Part shown: in pieces, positions 1 through 6,237 of the stretch
Layout of the letters: each line of letters begins with the position of its first letter
Position numbering within the stretch: position 1 is the stretch's first letter
Translations under genes and position numbers: made by a program
Notes under the pieces: generated by a model
The model's database searches: none
Seen by the model: only the letters and a program-made list of their open reading frames with translations
What the model was told of the DNA's origin: nothing
Assembly (NCBI GenBank): GCA_025061975.1
Contig: JANXBB010000221.1
Coordinates: forward strand, 1 to 11,596
DNA from: Caldifarciminota bacterium
GTDB taxonomy: Bacteria > Hydrothermota > Tepidihabitantia > Tepidihabitantales > CAIPLT01
Direction of reading: 5' to 3'
Length of the DNA stretch: 11,596 bases

Positions 1-989
1 CCGGGAAGGAGATTTTGATAGATTCTTAACGCTACAGTATCTTCACTAAGTCCCCAGGTCGGCACTAACACTTTATTATTTACCATAAGAGAATTAAGAT
101 AAGTAGGTGGTGCTTGAGAAGTTGAGTACGGCATAGGAATTCGGGCTACCCGATAAGTTATACCTTCACGATTTTTTATCCGAGATAAAGTATCAGCATT
201 TTGATTTAAGATTGTATAATTAGGATGACCCGGAGAATATGCTCCTACTAATATTAAGGTATCATTGAGAATCTTCGTCCAAAGATCGATATGACCGGTA
301 TATTCAATATTAATCCGAGGCACAACAATAAATTGATCCAAACCGCAGTAAAGTCGCATTAATGAATCAATCTGTGCTCGAGTATACTGAGTATTTTCTT
401 GTAAGATGAGATTTGACGCAAAACCGGTTCCTAAACCGTCAACCATAAAATTACCTCCCGCATGAGTTAGTGGCGAACTGTAAACCGGTAAAAACCACCG
501 ATAACCAATACAACGCGGAATTGTATCATCTAAGGGCCGTGGCCGGTTATAAATAAAATCAACAATGCCTTCACCACCATCATACTTTCTTATAAACCAC
601 GGGCCATAATCTCGGATCCAAATTGAATTGTAGGGCCAAACATAAAATCCCACACTATCTAATGGCACACCCCCACTTACAAGGTAGTTTTTAATACTTA
701 TGGTATCGGATGCTTGAGCAATGATATAACATCGAGTCACTTCACTAACTTCGCGAACAATTTCCCGAAAAATCGGTCTATAAGATGACTGGCTATAAAT
801 CCAAGTAATAAATACCGCACGTAAAGGTTCAAATTCAGCCGGCGTTTCAACCCAACCTTCAGGTGGTGCTGTTGGGATATAGTATTTACCAATCTCACCA
901 ACTCGTAAAGCTTCTTCAGGAGTCATCCATTGGGGCAAAAAAGGAGTATTGGTTATCAAGATAATTAAAGTCAAATTAACAAGCAGCAC
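1..989 (-). CDS. PPAD-type peptidylarginine/agmatine deiminase family protein, 3' end missing
   Basis: Guanidine-group-modifying enzyme of the PAD_porph/agmatine deiminase family, predicted to convert peptidyl arginine to citrulline outside the cytoplasm. 329 codons are visible; the C-terminus lies beyond base 1. Seen: a hydrophobic N-terminus (residues 2-15) consistent with an export signal, IWIRDYGPWF at 123-132, YNRPRP at 147-152, THAGGNFMVDG at 175-185, YTGHIDLW at 230-237 and YLNSL at 297-301. Compared with P. gingivalis PPAD as I remember it (W127, D130, R152, R154, Y233, H236, D238, N297, C351), the equivalents are W124, D127, R149, R151, Y230, H233, D235 and N299. The spacing is identical except near the Asn. 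The nucleophilic Cys would fall roughly 20 codons past the edge. I chose the GTG at 989 because an in-frame TAA lies just upstream and it supplies the hydrophobic leader; it has little charge and no Shine-Dalgarno. The ATG at 926 is the fallback. The gene starts 6 bases after the C25 gene, so the two are probably co-transcribed. Agmatine deiminase is the alternative, but the leader and the Arg pair argue for the PPAD type. Confidence 0.85.
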   Translation of the reverse strand, partial: MLLVNLTLIILITNTPFLPQWMTPEEALRVGEIGKYYIPTAPPEGWVETPAEFEPLRAVFITWIYSQSSYRPIFREIVREVSEVTRCYIIAQASDTISIKNYLVSGGVPLDSVGFYVWPYNSIWIRDYGPWFIRKYDGGEGIVDFIYNRPRPLDDTIPRCIGYRWFLPVYSSPLTHAGGNFMVDGLGTGFASNLILQENTQYTRAQIDSLMRLYCGLDQFIVVPRINIEYTGHIDLWTKILNDTLILVGAYSPGHPNYTILNQNADTLSRIKNREGITYRVARIPMPYSTSQAPPTYLNSLMVNNKVLVPTWGLSEDTVALRIYQNLLP

Positions 990-995
990 TGTTCG

Positions 996-3275
996 TTAAT
1001 GGGAAAGGATTATTTTTTGGGTACGTTTACCAAGCTTAGTAGTTAAAGTACAAAAATAAATTCCCCCAGGGACTTCATTAGACCAAGTTATAACATGTCT
1101 ACCTTGAGAAAAGTTACCGCGAGTAAGTTCTTTAACTAAACTTCCGCAAGCATCATAGACTGCTAAATCAAGATAAGTGTTCTGAGGCAGATAAAATTCT
1201 AACGCGACACAATTTTTACTCAAAACTTTTGATCTTAAGCGTAATTCTAATTTTTCTGGCTTATTAGTCAGTTCGTCACTAACCCCAGCCATTATTCCGG
1301 TAATTCTTAACGCACGGTCATTTTGAGGATTTTCATCACCCACAAGAGTTGTGCGAAACTTCACTGTGCAAGCTCCGGTAATATTGGGTCGCCAAGTATC
1401 AAATACAACTCGTACCGTATCAAAAGCCAAAAGGCTCGGCACAGTTTTAATACTTGAATATACCAAATTACCGCTCTGATGGATTATCGAACAGGTAACA
1501 ACAAAATTCGTTTGATTAAGCATTCCGTAATTTTTAACAAGAATTGTCGGATTAACCGGAGAATTATTGTAATGTGATGTTTGAGGCGATATAATTGAAT
1601 CAATACCAATATCAACCGCTCGATTAACTAAAACTCCAGCAACGGCTGTATCATTGCCTCGATATTGATCTGATGCTAAGTTAGTATAAGCAACTACCGA
1701 ATAATAACCATAAACCGGTGTCCAACCGGGAAAACTTATAGTTAATGTCTCATTACTTCCTAAAACAATATTATTTATTGTCTGTTGGTAAAGATTGCCA
1801 ATTTTAAGGGTTACGCTAATTGTATCCCGTGCCGAACCGTAATTTTTAATCCTAACTTTAGGAATCACTGACATCTGAGTATGAATTGTACCCTGAGGCT
1901 CTAAAATCTCACTTACTCCAACATCATGTGTAAGTTGTCCATAACGCACATAAATATCCTTCTCATAAGGAATATAATTAGGTGCAGTAACAGTAATATA
2001 CATTGAGTCCGGATGCGGTGGGTTAATAAAGAATGTTATTTGACCTTGCGCATTAGTATAACCATACTGATAGATTAAAGTATCCATCATTACACACACC
2101 AAAGCATTAGCTATCGGTAAACTATTGACGCTATTGCGCACGGTTATTGTATAGTTTTGCGGAACAGTTGTCACATTGGTATCACAAATTACAGTTAATC
2201 TTTGAGGTTTAGTAGTCCATAAGTTAAGCTCGGGATCACCAAAAAGATTCCATTCACGATAACGTGTCTGGTTATAACCAGGAAGCGCTAACGAATCAAG
2301 AACAAATTTTGCGCGCTTAAAGGCATCACCGAGCCGGTAAATTCGCTCCACAAAGACCGCTTTAAAAAACTGCTGACCAACAGCACCACGCAACCGTGCA
2401 AGACCGGTGCCGGTTGCAGAAACTGTTGTACCTAAAAACGCCACAGAACCACGGGGATTTGTAGTTGTGCCGGCATTCATAAACCGGTTGCCTAAATAAT
2501 CATCATAAAAAAGTGACATCGTCGCACATGTTGCTGAAACAATCACCGGCAGTTTATATCCATTAGTTAAATTAGATGGATTGATATTCTGAAAAGGTTG
2601 ATACCAGTTAACAGTTGCAGTTCCCCGATACAAAACATAAGCTCGCCCGTCATTAATTGCTGAAGTAACACTATTAGAATTTGAACCCCGGGCTGATGAT
2701 AACGAATCAATTCTCAGATAAGGCACTTGACGCCAAAGATTATGCGTATAGCGCGCATCATTCCAATAAACTGTATCATCTTCATCGCCGCCTTCACGAA
2801 CAATTGTTGTACCTTTTCGAAACCATAATGTATCAGTCATATAAGGACTGCGTTCATAACCTAAAGTCTTGCGAACAAGTACACTACACTGCGTAACCGA
2901 AGTCACAGGAAATCGCCCAACTGCCAATTCCATCTTATAATCGCCGCTGACATTACCATAATAATCATCGTAACTACTATTCTCTGCGGCAATATAACTT
3001 CCACTGCCTACTAAAAGCACATACTCCGGTCGAGGATTCCACGTATTATAAGCATTAACAATATAATTCTTAATTACTGAAATATTTGATGGCGAAGCAC
3101 CAATATCTGATAGTTTAACAATCTTTGTCGGAATTCCCTTGCGCTGTTTCCATTCCGCAAGAGGTTTTATGGCATTATAGAAGTTATCATGGGTTATAAT
3201 TAAATACCGCGCACCGGCGCCTAAACAAAAGTTCATTAGTAAAACGAACCCTAAAAAAATATTACGCGTCTTCAT
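996..3275 (-). CDS. Secreted C25 (gingipain-family) peptidase-like protein with type IX-type sorting C-terminus
   Basis: 759-aa exported protein. Signal peptide about 1-21, then a gingipain-like C25 domain of about 22-352: YVLLVGS near 85-91, AVGRFP at 118-123, the Cys-containing SATCAT with Cys250, FLGTTVSATG near 280-289, and WNLFGDPELNL at 342-352 closing the domain. Next come a carboxypeptidase-regulatory/Ig-like segment (about 365-445), two CARDB-like repeats (about 450-551 and 552-659), and a C-terminal beta domain (about 690-759) with VYDACG, GRHVITW and GGIYF, typical of type IX secretion type A sorting domains. Oddity: where gingipains have GHG, carrying the catalytic His about 33 residues before the Cys, this protein reads YRGTA, putting Thr219 in the His position 31 residues before Cys250. 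It may therefore be inactive as a protease or use a different mechanism. The ATG at 3275 is chosen over one nine codons upstream because AAGGAG at 3282-3287 sits 6 bases before it and the signal peptide begins there. It is the first gene of an operon with the deiminase. Confidence 0.9.
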   Translation of the reverse strand: MKTRNIFLGFVLLMNFCLGAGARYLIITHDNFYNAIKPLAEWKQRKGIPTKIVKLSDIGASPSNISVIKNYIVNAYNTWNPRPEYVLLVGSGSYIAAENSSYDDYYGNVSGDYKMELAVGRFPVTSVTQCSVLVRKTLGYERSPYMTDTLWFRKGTTIVREGGDEDDTVYWNDARYTHNLWRQVPYLRIDSLSSARGSNSNSVTSAINDGRAYVLYRGTATVNWYQPFQNINPSNLTNGYKLPVIVSATCATMSLFYDDYLGNRFMNAGTTTNPRGSVAFLGTTVSATGTGLARLRGAVGQQFFKAVFVERIYRLGDAFKRAKFVLDSLALPGYNQTRYREWNLFGDPELNLWTTKPQRLTVICDTNVTTVPQNYTITVRNSVNSLPIANALVCVMMDTLIYQYGYTNAQGQITFFINPPHPDSMYITVTAPNYIPYEKDIYVRYGQLTHDVGVSEILEPQGTIHTQMSVIPKVRIKNYGSARDTISVTLKIGNLYQQTINNIVLGSNETLTISFPGWTPVYGYYSVVAYTNLASDQYRGNDTAVAGVLVNRAVDIGIDSIISPQTSHYNNSPVNPTILVKNYGMLNQTNFVVTCSIIHQSGNLVYSSIKTVPSLLAFDTVRVVFDTWRPNITGACTVKFRTTLVGDENPQNDRALRITGIMAGVSDELTNKPEKLELRLRSKVLSKNCVALEFYLPQNTYLDLAVYDACGSLVKELTRGNFSQGRHVITWSNEVPGGIYFCTLTTKLGKRTQKIILSH

Positions 3276-3305
3276 ATAAGACTCCTTATTTATATTTAAC
3301 AAAAA

Positions 3306-3334
3306 ATATTAAACCAAATATAGTTTGCTGTCAA
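3306..3334 (-). promoter_or_regulatory. Promoter of the C25/deiminase operon
   Basis: On the minus strand a perfect TTGACA (-35, 3329-3334) is followed after 17 bases by TAATAT (-10, 3306-3311). The transcript would start near 3299, giving a leader of about 24 bases with AAGGAG before the ATG at 3275. This is the best housekeeping-type promoter in the window. It is back to back with the sigma factor promoter, with only 11 bases between the two -35 boxes. Confidence 0.75.
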
Positions 3335-3345
3335 GAATTTATTAC

Positions 3346-3373
3346 TTGAATTTTGCTAATTATCCAGTATACT
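3346..3373 (+). promoter_or_regulatory. Promoter of the ECF sigma operon, predicted leaderless
   Basis: TTGAAT (-35, 3346-3351) and TATACT (-10, 3368-3373) are separated by 16 bases. The expected transcription start, 6-7 bases after the -10 box, falls on or next to the A of the ATG at 3380, and no Shine-Dalgarno precedes that ATG. The arrangement closely matches the promoter at 5404-5431. Confidence 0.6.
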
Positions 3374-3379
3374 CCATTA

Positions 3380-3940
3380 ATGAAAAAATCCGAGATTACT
3401 TTGTATGTCTGTCAAGCTCAAGCTGATAATACCTATGCCTTTCGGATTTTATACGACAATTACAAAAATCAGATCTATCAATTTATCCGATTTAAAGTTA
3501 AAAATTCCGAGGATACTAAAGATTTAGTTATCCAAACTTTTACAAAAGCATTCCAAAAGATTAAAACCCTCAAAACTCCTGAAGCATTCGGTAGTTGGCT
3601 TTATAAGATTGCCGAAAACGAAGTTAAAATGTATTTTAGAACCCAACGCCTCAAATCTAATCCCACTGTAAACACTTCAATAAGTTTTAATCCGCATCCT
3701 GATATCCAAAGCATCCGAGTTAAAGAAGCATTAAATAAATTAACCGCTATAGAACAAAACTTAATCTACTACCGGTATTTTGAAAATCGATCTGTGCCTG
3801 AAATTGCCGAACTTACCGCCAAATCACCAGAACAAATAAAATATCTTCTCAGCAAAGCACGGAAAAAATTCCGGCGCTATTATTTAAATAGTAAAATTAT
3901 TCCTGAGCGGTTCGGAGGTAAAAATGAAGAAAAAGATTGA
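3380..3940 (+). CDS. ECF-type RNA polymerase sigma factor
   Basis: 186-aa sigma-70 family factor of the small, two-domain (extracytoplasmic function) type, which directs RNA polymerase to a particular set of promoters. Region 2 covers about 19-90: ILYDNYKNQIYQFIRF, then the SEDTKDLVIQTFTKAFQ segment and FGSWLYKIAENEVKMYFR, the usual sigma-2 pattern. A linker of about 25 residues leads to region 4 (about 113-165), with the helix-turn-helix SVPEIAELTAKSPEQIKYLL. The length is normal for the class. The ATG at 3380 is preferred to a TTG at 3353, because that TTG lies upstream of the -10 box and its extension is not sigma-like. There is no Shine-Dalgarno, and the promoter position suggests a leaderless transcript. 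It overlaps the next gene by 17 bases, so the two are probably translationally coupled. Its target promoters cannot be read from this window; divergence from the C25 operon makes that operon a candidate only by position. Confidence 0.88.
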   Translation: MKKSEITLYVCQAQADNTYAFRILYDNYKNQIYQFIRFKVKNSEDTKDLVIQTFTKAFQKIKTLKTPEAFGSWLYKIAENEVKMYFRTQRLKSNPTVNTSISFNPHPDIQSIRVKEALNKLTAIEQNLIYYRYFENRSVPEIAELTAKSPEQIKYLLSKARKKFRRYYLNSKIIPERFGGKNEEKD

Positions 3941-4757
3941 TTTAGACAAAATTATCGATGATTTTATTACCCGACTCATAAATGGTGAAAAGATCACGGT
4001 TGACGAAGTATTAGCACAATATCCCCAATATGCAAAAAAATTAAAACCGCTTCTTGAAATTGAACTAAGTTTATTAGCTTTAGGTAGACAGCTTAAAGAA
4101 CTGAGTAATAAAGAATTCCCAGCATATGACCAAGAAATCTGGCAAAAACTCGAAAAAACGATTTTAGATAAAGAACTTAAAAAACTTAAAAAAATCAGCC
4201 AGACACTAAAAGTTAAATCTCAACTACCATTGAGATATCCTTATGAGTTTATTCTGCTTTTACTTTATGTTAAAGGTTATCGCTCACAAGTTGCTGAAGG
4301 CATCAGAGGTATCACACGAATTATAAAAACTCTGTTTTTGGTCGCAAAACTCACAACACTGCCCAAACTTCTAAAAAATTATTATAAATTTGTACCCTAT
4401 AAGTTAGGACCATTTGACCCCAAGATCTATCAAGATCTCAAACTTTTACAATCCGCAGGATTTATCACTACGCAAAAGTATAAATATTCAAAATCTCCTC
4501 TAAAACTTAAATCAGAAATAAATTCTAATTATTTAGATGAAGGAACAATCTACAAACTCACTTCTGATGGAGTAAAATATGCACAAGCATTAGCTCAATG
4601 GTGCGAAAAAAAAGATCCGGAAATTCTCTTAAACCTTAGAAGAATTAAAGCAAATTTTACTCGAGCACCTCTTAAAAAACTTTTAAAATATATCTATGAA
4701 CATTATCCGGAATATACTACTGAGTCGGAAGTCTTAAAACAGATCCTAAACTCTTAA
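3924..4757 (+). CDS. Putative sigma-factor partner with winged-helix-like domain
   Basis: 277-aa soluble protein, not recognised as a named family. The N-terminus (about 6-48) has the pattern FITRLINGEKITVDEVL, then YPQYAKKLKPLLE. This resembles the leading segment of proteins encoded beside ECF sigma factors and of some bacterial regulators, where a helix is followed by 'YPE.A.EL.PLL'. A charged helical, probably coiled-coil stretch follows (about 68-98). Residues about 107-223 look like a winged-helix fold: RIIKTLFLVAK, FVPYKLGPFDPKIYQDLKLL, AGFI, and YKLTSDGVKYAQAL. This resembles the Panacea/SocA-antitoxin type. It has no transmembrane helix and no Cys/His zinc motif, so it is not a classical membrane or zinc-binding anti-sigma factor. 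GGAGGT at 3914-3919, inside the sigma gene, is the ribosome site. Role as sigma regulator or DNA-binding co-regulator is inference from position and fold pattern. Confidence 0.75.
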   Translation: MKKKIDLDKIIDDFITRLINGEKITVDEVLAQYPQYAKKLKPLLEIELSLLALGRQLKELSNKEFPAYDQEIWQKLEKTILDKELKKLKKISQTLKVKSQLPLRYPYEFILLLLYVKGYRSQVAEGIRGITRIIKTLFLVAKLTTLPKLLKNYYKFVPYKLGPFDPKIYQDLKLLQSAGFITTQKYKYSKSPLKLKSEINSNYLDEGTIYKLTSDGVKYAQALAQWCEKKDPEILLNLRRIKANFTRAPLKKLLKYIYEHYPEYTTESEVLKQILNS

Positions 4758-4771
4758 ACTGATACTCAAAA

Positions 4772-4816
4772 TTACTAATTGCTCCACGAAGGTTTTTTCA
4801 AATAGTAAAATTTTTT
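4772..4816 (+). terminator. Possible rho-independent terminator after the sigma operon
   Basis: TTACTAATTG (4772-4781) and CAAATAGTAA (4799-4808) form a 10-base stem with one A-A mismatch and a 17-base loop. A six-T run follows at 4811-4816. The stem is AT-rich and therefore weak, but the order of stem then T-run is right and it starts 15 bases after the stop of the 277-aa gene. Confidence 0.4.
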
Positions 4817-4822
4817 CCCCGG

Positions 4823-4851
4823 TTTTCTGTTTTTATGCATCTATATATTAT
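4823..4851 (+). promoter_or_regulatory. Weak candidate promoter for the 112-aa gene
   Basis: TATTAT (4846-4851) matches five of six -10 positions. A poor -35 (TTTTCT, 4823-4828) lies 17 bases upstream. Transcription would start near 4858, leaving a 20-base leader with AAAGGAG at 4865-4871. Confidence 0.35.
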
Positions 4852-4877
4852 GATGACTAAAAAGAAAGGAGTTTTAT

Positions 4878-5216
4878 ATGACCGAATATAATACCAAAAA
4901 CTATAAAGCGCCCGGAAGCGCATGGACTGAGTATTGTAACCGTCACGCTCAAGAATTTAAAAAAGAATGTAAAAAGTTAAACTTACTCCATGCTCAAGTA
5001 AGAAACATCTTAAGCGCCTATCCCCTCCCAACATGGCATAATCCTGTATATCATAACTTTTCTGTTAAACTGTATTGGCTAAAAAAACGCTTTAGTGGTA
5101 AAGCCTTAAATACCAAAATCGCTCAAGAGATTTATATTGGCAAACTGAAAAAACTTCGGGTGGGTATTTTAAGAAAAATCACTAAACTTGTGCTTAATTT
5201 TCCAGAAGATACTTAA
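4878..5216 (+). CDS. Small basic protein of unknown function
   Basis: 112 aa, not recognised. It is strongly basic: 21 Lys/Arg against 7 Asp/Glu by my count, with the Lys/Arg concentrated at about 28-33 (KKECKK), 68-71 and 88-102. Aromatic residues are frequent in the middle (PTWHNPVYHNF, then YWLKKRF). It has no signal peptide, transmembrane helix or metal-binding motif, so it is probably cytoplasmic. The charge would suit nucleic-acid or ribosome contact, but that is only inference. Evidence that it is a real gene is the strong ribosome site AAAGGAG at 4865-4871, six bases before the ATG, and base usage like its neighbours. It is separated from the sigma operon by a possible terminator and probably has its own promoter. 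Confidence 0.65.
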   Translation: MTEYNTKNYKAPGSAWTEYCNRHAQEFKKECKKLNLLHAQVRNILSAYPLPTWHNPVYHNFSVKLYWLKKRFSGKALNTKIAQEIYIGKLKKLRVGILRKITKLVLNFPEDT

Positions 5217-5264
5217 CACCAATGAGTTAAAGTTATTAATACCCCAATACTCCCAGCTTTATGG

Positions 5265-5297
5265 TTGCCGGGTATAATGTCGGATTTTACGCGGCAA
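5265..5297. repeat. 33-base imperfect palindrome (hairpin or operator)
   Basis: Arms of 14 bases pair around a 5-base centre (GTCGG). TTGCCG pairs with CGGCAA, then a G-G mismatch, GTA with TAC, a T-T mismatch, and AAT with ATT. Twelve of 14 positions pair. A T-rich tract (TTTTT near 5307-5311) follows, so it could end transcription of the 112-aa gene; it could also be a protein-binding site. Confidence 0.5.
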
Positions 5298-5403
5298 GCT
5301 TAAAAGTTTTTATGCAATTTGCCTTTTGTTATTTATAAACTGCGTATAATTGCGAATTTATTAAAATCACAACTTAAATTTTGATCTTAAAGATTTCTGG
5401 GGA

Positions 5404-5431
5404 TTGATTTTAGAAAAGTTGTAAGTATACT
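5404..5431 (+). promoter_or_regulatory. Promoter of the outer-membrane gene pair, predicted leaderless
   Basis: TTGATT (-35, 5404-5409) and TATACT (-10, 5426-5431) are 16 bases apart. The ATG at 5440 begins 8 bases after the -10 box, so transcription would start at or within a couple of bases of the start codon. No Shine-Dalgarno is present. It has the same -10 sequence and spacing as the sigma promoter. Confidence 0.6.
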
Positions 5432-5439
5432 AAAAACTT

Positions 5440-6222
5440 ATGTGCGGGATTAAGATTTTTCTTACAGTTATTTTATTTTTTAACCTTGATGAAGTAGGCG
5501 ATGCTTCAGGAGCAATGTTTGTATCGTCAGTAGGCAGTAAAATTTATTCAGCAAATATTAATCCGGCACTGCTTTCTTATCTTAATAATAATAATTTTGG
5601 AATCCAGTATTTGCGAATTTATAACTTAGTGCCTCAGACAAAAATTGTTCTTAATTATCGCAATTTTACAATTGGGCTTTCAAGCCTCGGAGTTGGTAAT
5701 TACCAGGAAGTGACTTTGAAGTTCGGTGTAGGATTAAGAATTAACAACGAATTTTCTTATGGTTTAGGAGTAAAAAACCGTTTTTTGTTTCTTACTGAAA
5801 ATCTAAAAATATTTCGCCCCGCAATTGACTTGGGCGTAGTCTTTAGTCCTCAAGTCATTAGCTCTAAACAATTACGCCTCATAAAATTTGCCGGATTACT
5901 GGAAAATTTAAATTATCTTGTAATTAAAGACCCGAATAATTATTTAGCGGTAAAATTTGGCTTAGGTGCCCATCTCGCGTTGAACGAAAATTTTATTCTA
6001 TCTACAGAGTTTAAAAAAGCTTCCGACAAAACCGAGTTAAATTTCGGCACCGAATTTAAGCTCCTACCCTCTTTAGCTTTACGAGTCGGTTGCAAAACTA
6101 ATCCGGTATTATATAGCGCTGGACTGGGAGTTAACTACAAAAGATTTGAGTTTGATTATTGCTTACGGTATCATCCCCGGCTTAAAGAAACTAATATCTT
6201 CTCTTTAAGTTTTCAATTTTAA
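5440..6222 (+). CDS. Outer-membrane beta-barrel protein, PorV/FadL-like
   Basis: 260-aa predicted outer-membrane barrel. An N-terminal hydrophobic stretch (about 4-15) serves as the export signal. Shortly after it, ANINPALL (about 38-45) recalls the 'NPA' signature at the start of PorV/UPF0164/FadL-like barrels. The rest is alternating beta-strand pattern with Gly and aromatic girdle residues (FGIQYLRIY, YSAGLGVNYKRFEFDYCLRYH), ending in Phe (SLSFQF), as barrel proteins do for outer-membrane assembly. At 260 aa it is shorter than PorV (about 390 aa from memory), so this is a related fold rather than a proven PorV. The start is set by the signal peptide and the promoter immediately upstream. 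The next gene follows after 15 bases, suggesting an operon and possibly a shared surface complex. The family match is moderate; substrate or partner is unknown. Confidence 0.75.
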   Translation: MCGIKIFLTVILFFNLDEVGDASGAMFVSSVGSKIYSANINPALLSYLNNNNFGIQYLRIYNLVPQTKIVLNYRNFTIGLSSLGVGNYQEVTLKFGVGLRINNEFSYGLGVKNRFLFLTENLKIFRPAIDLGVVFSPQVISSKQLRLIKFAGLLENLNYLVIKDPNNYLAVKFGLGAHLALNENFILSTEFKKASDKTELNFGTEFKLLPSLALRVGCKTNPVLYSAGLGVNYKRFEFDYCLRYHPRLKETNIFSLSFQF

Positions 6223-6237
6223 AACCTTTCAGTTTCT

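Larger units (their letters stand above)
5217..5439. other. Intergenic region, the longest gene-free stretch here
   Basis: 223 AT-rich bases without a credible open reading frame. They hold an imperfect palindrome (5265-5297) and the promoter at 5404-5431. A TATAAT at 5273-5278 lies inside the palindrome but has no reasonable -35 box 17 bases upstream. I see no tRNA cloverleaf. Confidence 0.6.

Noticed and set aside
2681..2896. 71-codon open frame on the plus strand
   Set aside because: It is antisense to the C25 coding region, with no ribosome site and no recognisable protein.
3276..3302. Upstream ATG that would add nine residues to the C25 protein
   Set aside because: AAGGAG sits 6 bases before the second ATG, and the signal peptide starts there.
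3353..3379. Upstream TTG start that would add nine residues to the sigma factor
   Set aside because: It lies upstream of the TATACT -10 box, so it would not be in the mRNA, and the added residues are not sigma-like.
5217..5439. tRNA or riboswitch in the intergenic region
   Set aside because: The palindrome does not make a cloverleaf, there is no TTC-loop-like motif, and no conserved riboswitch core was seen.
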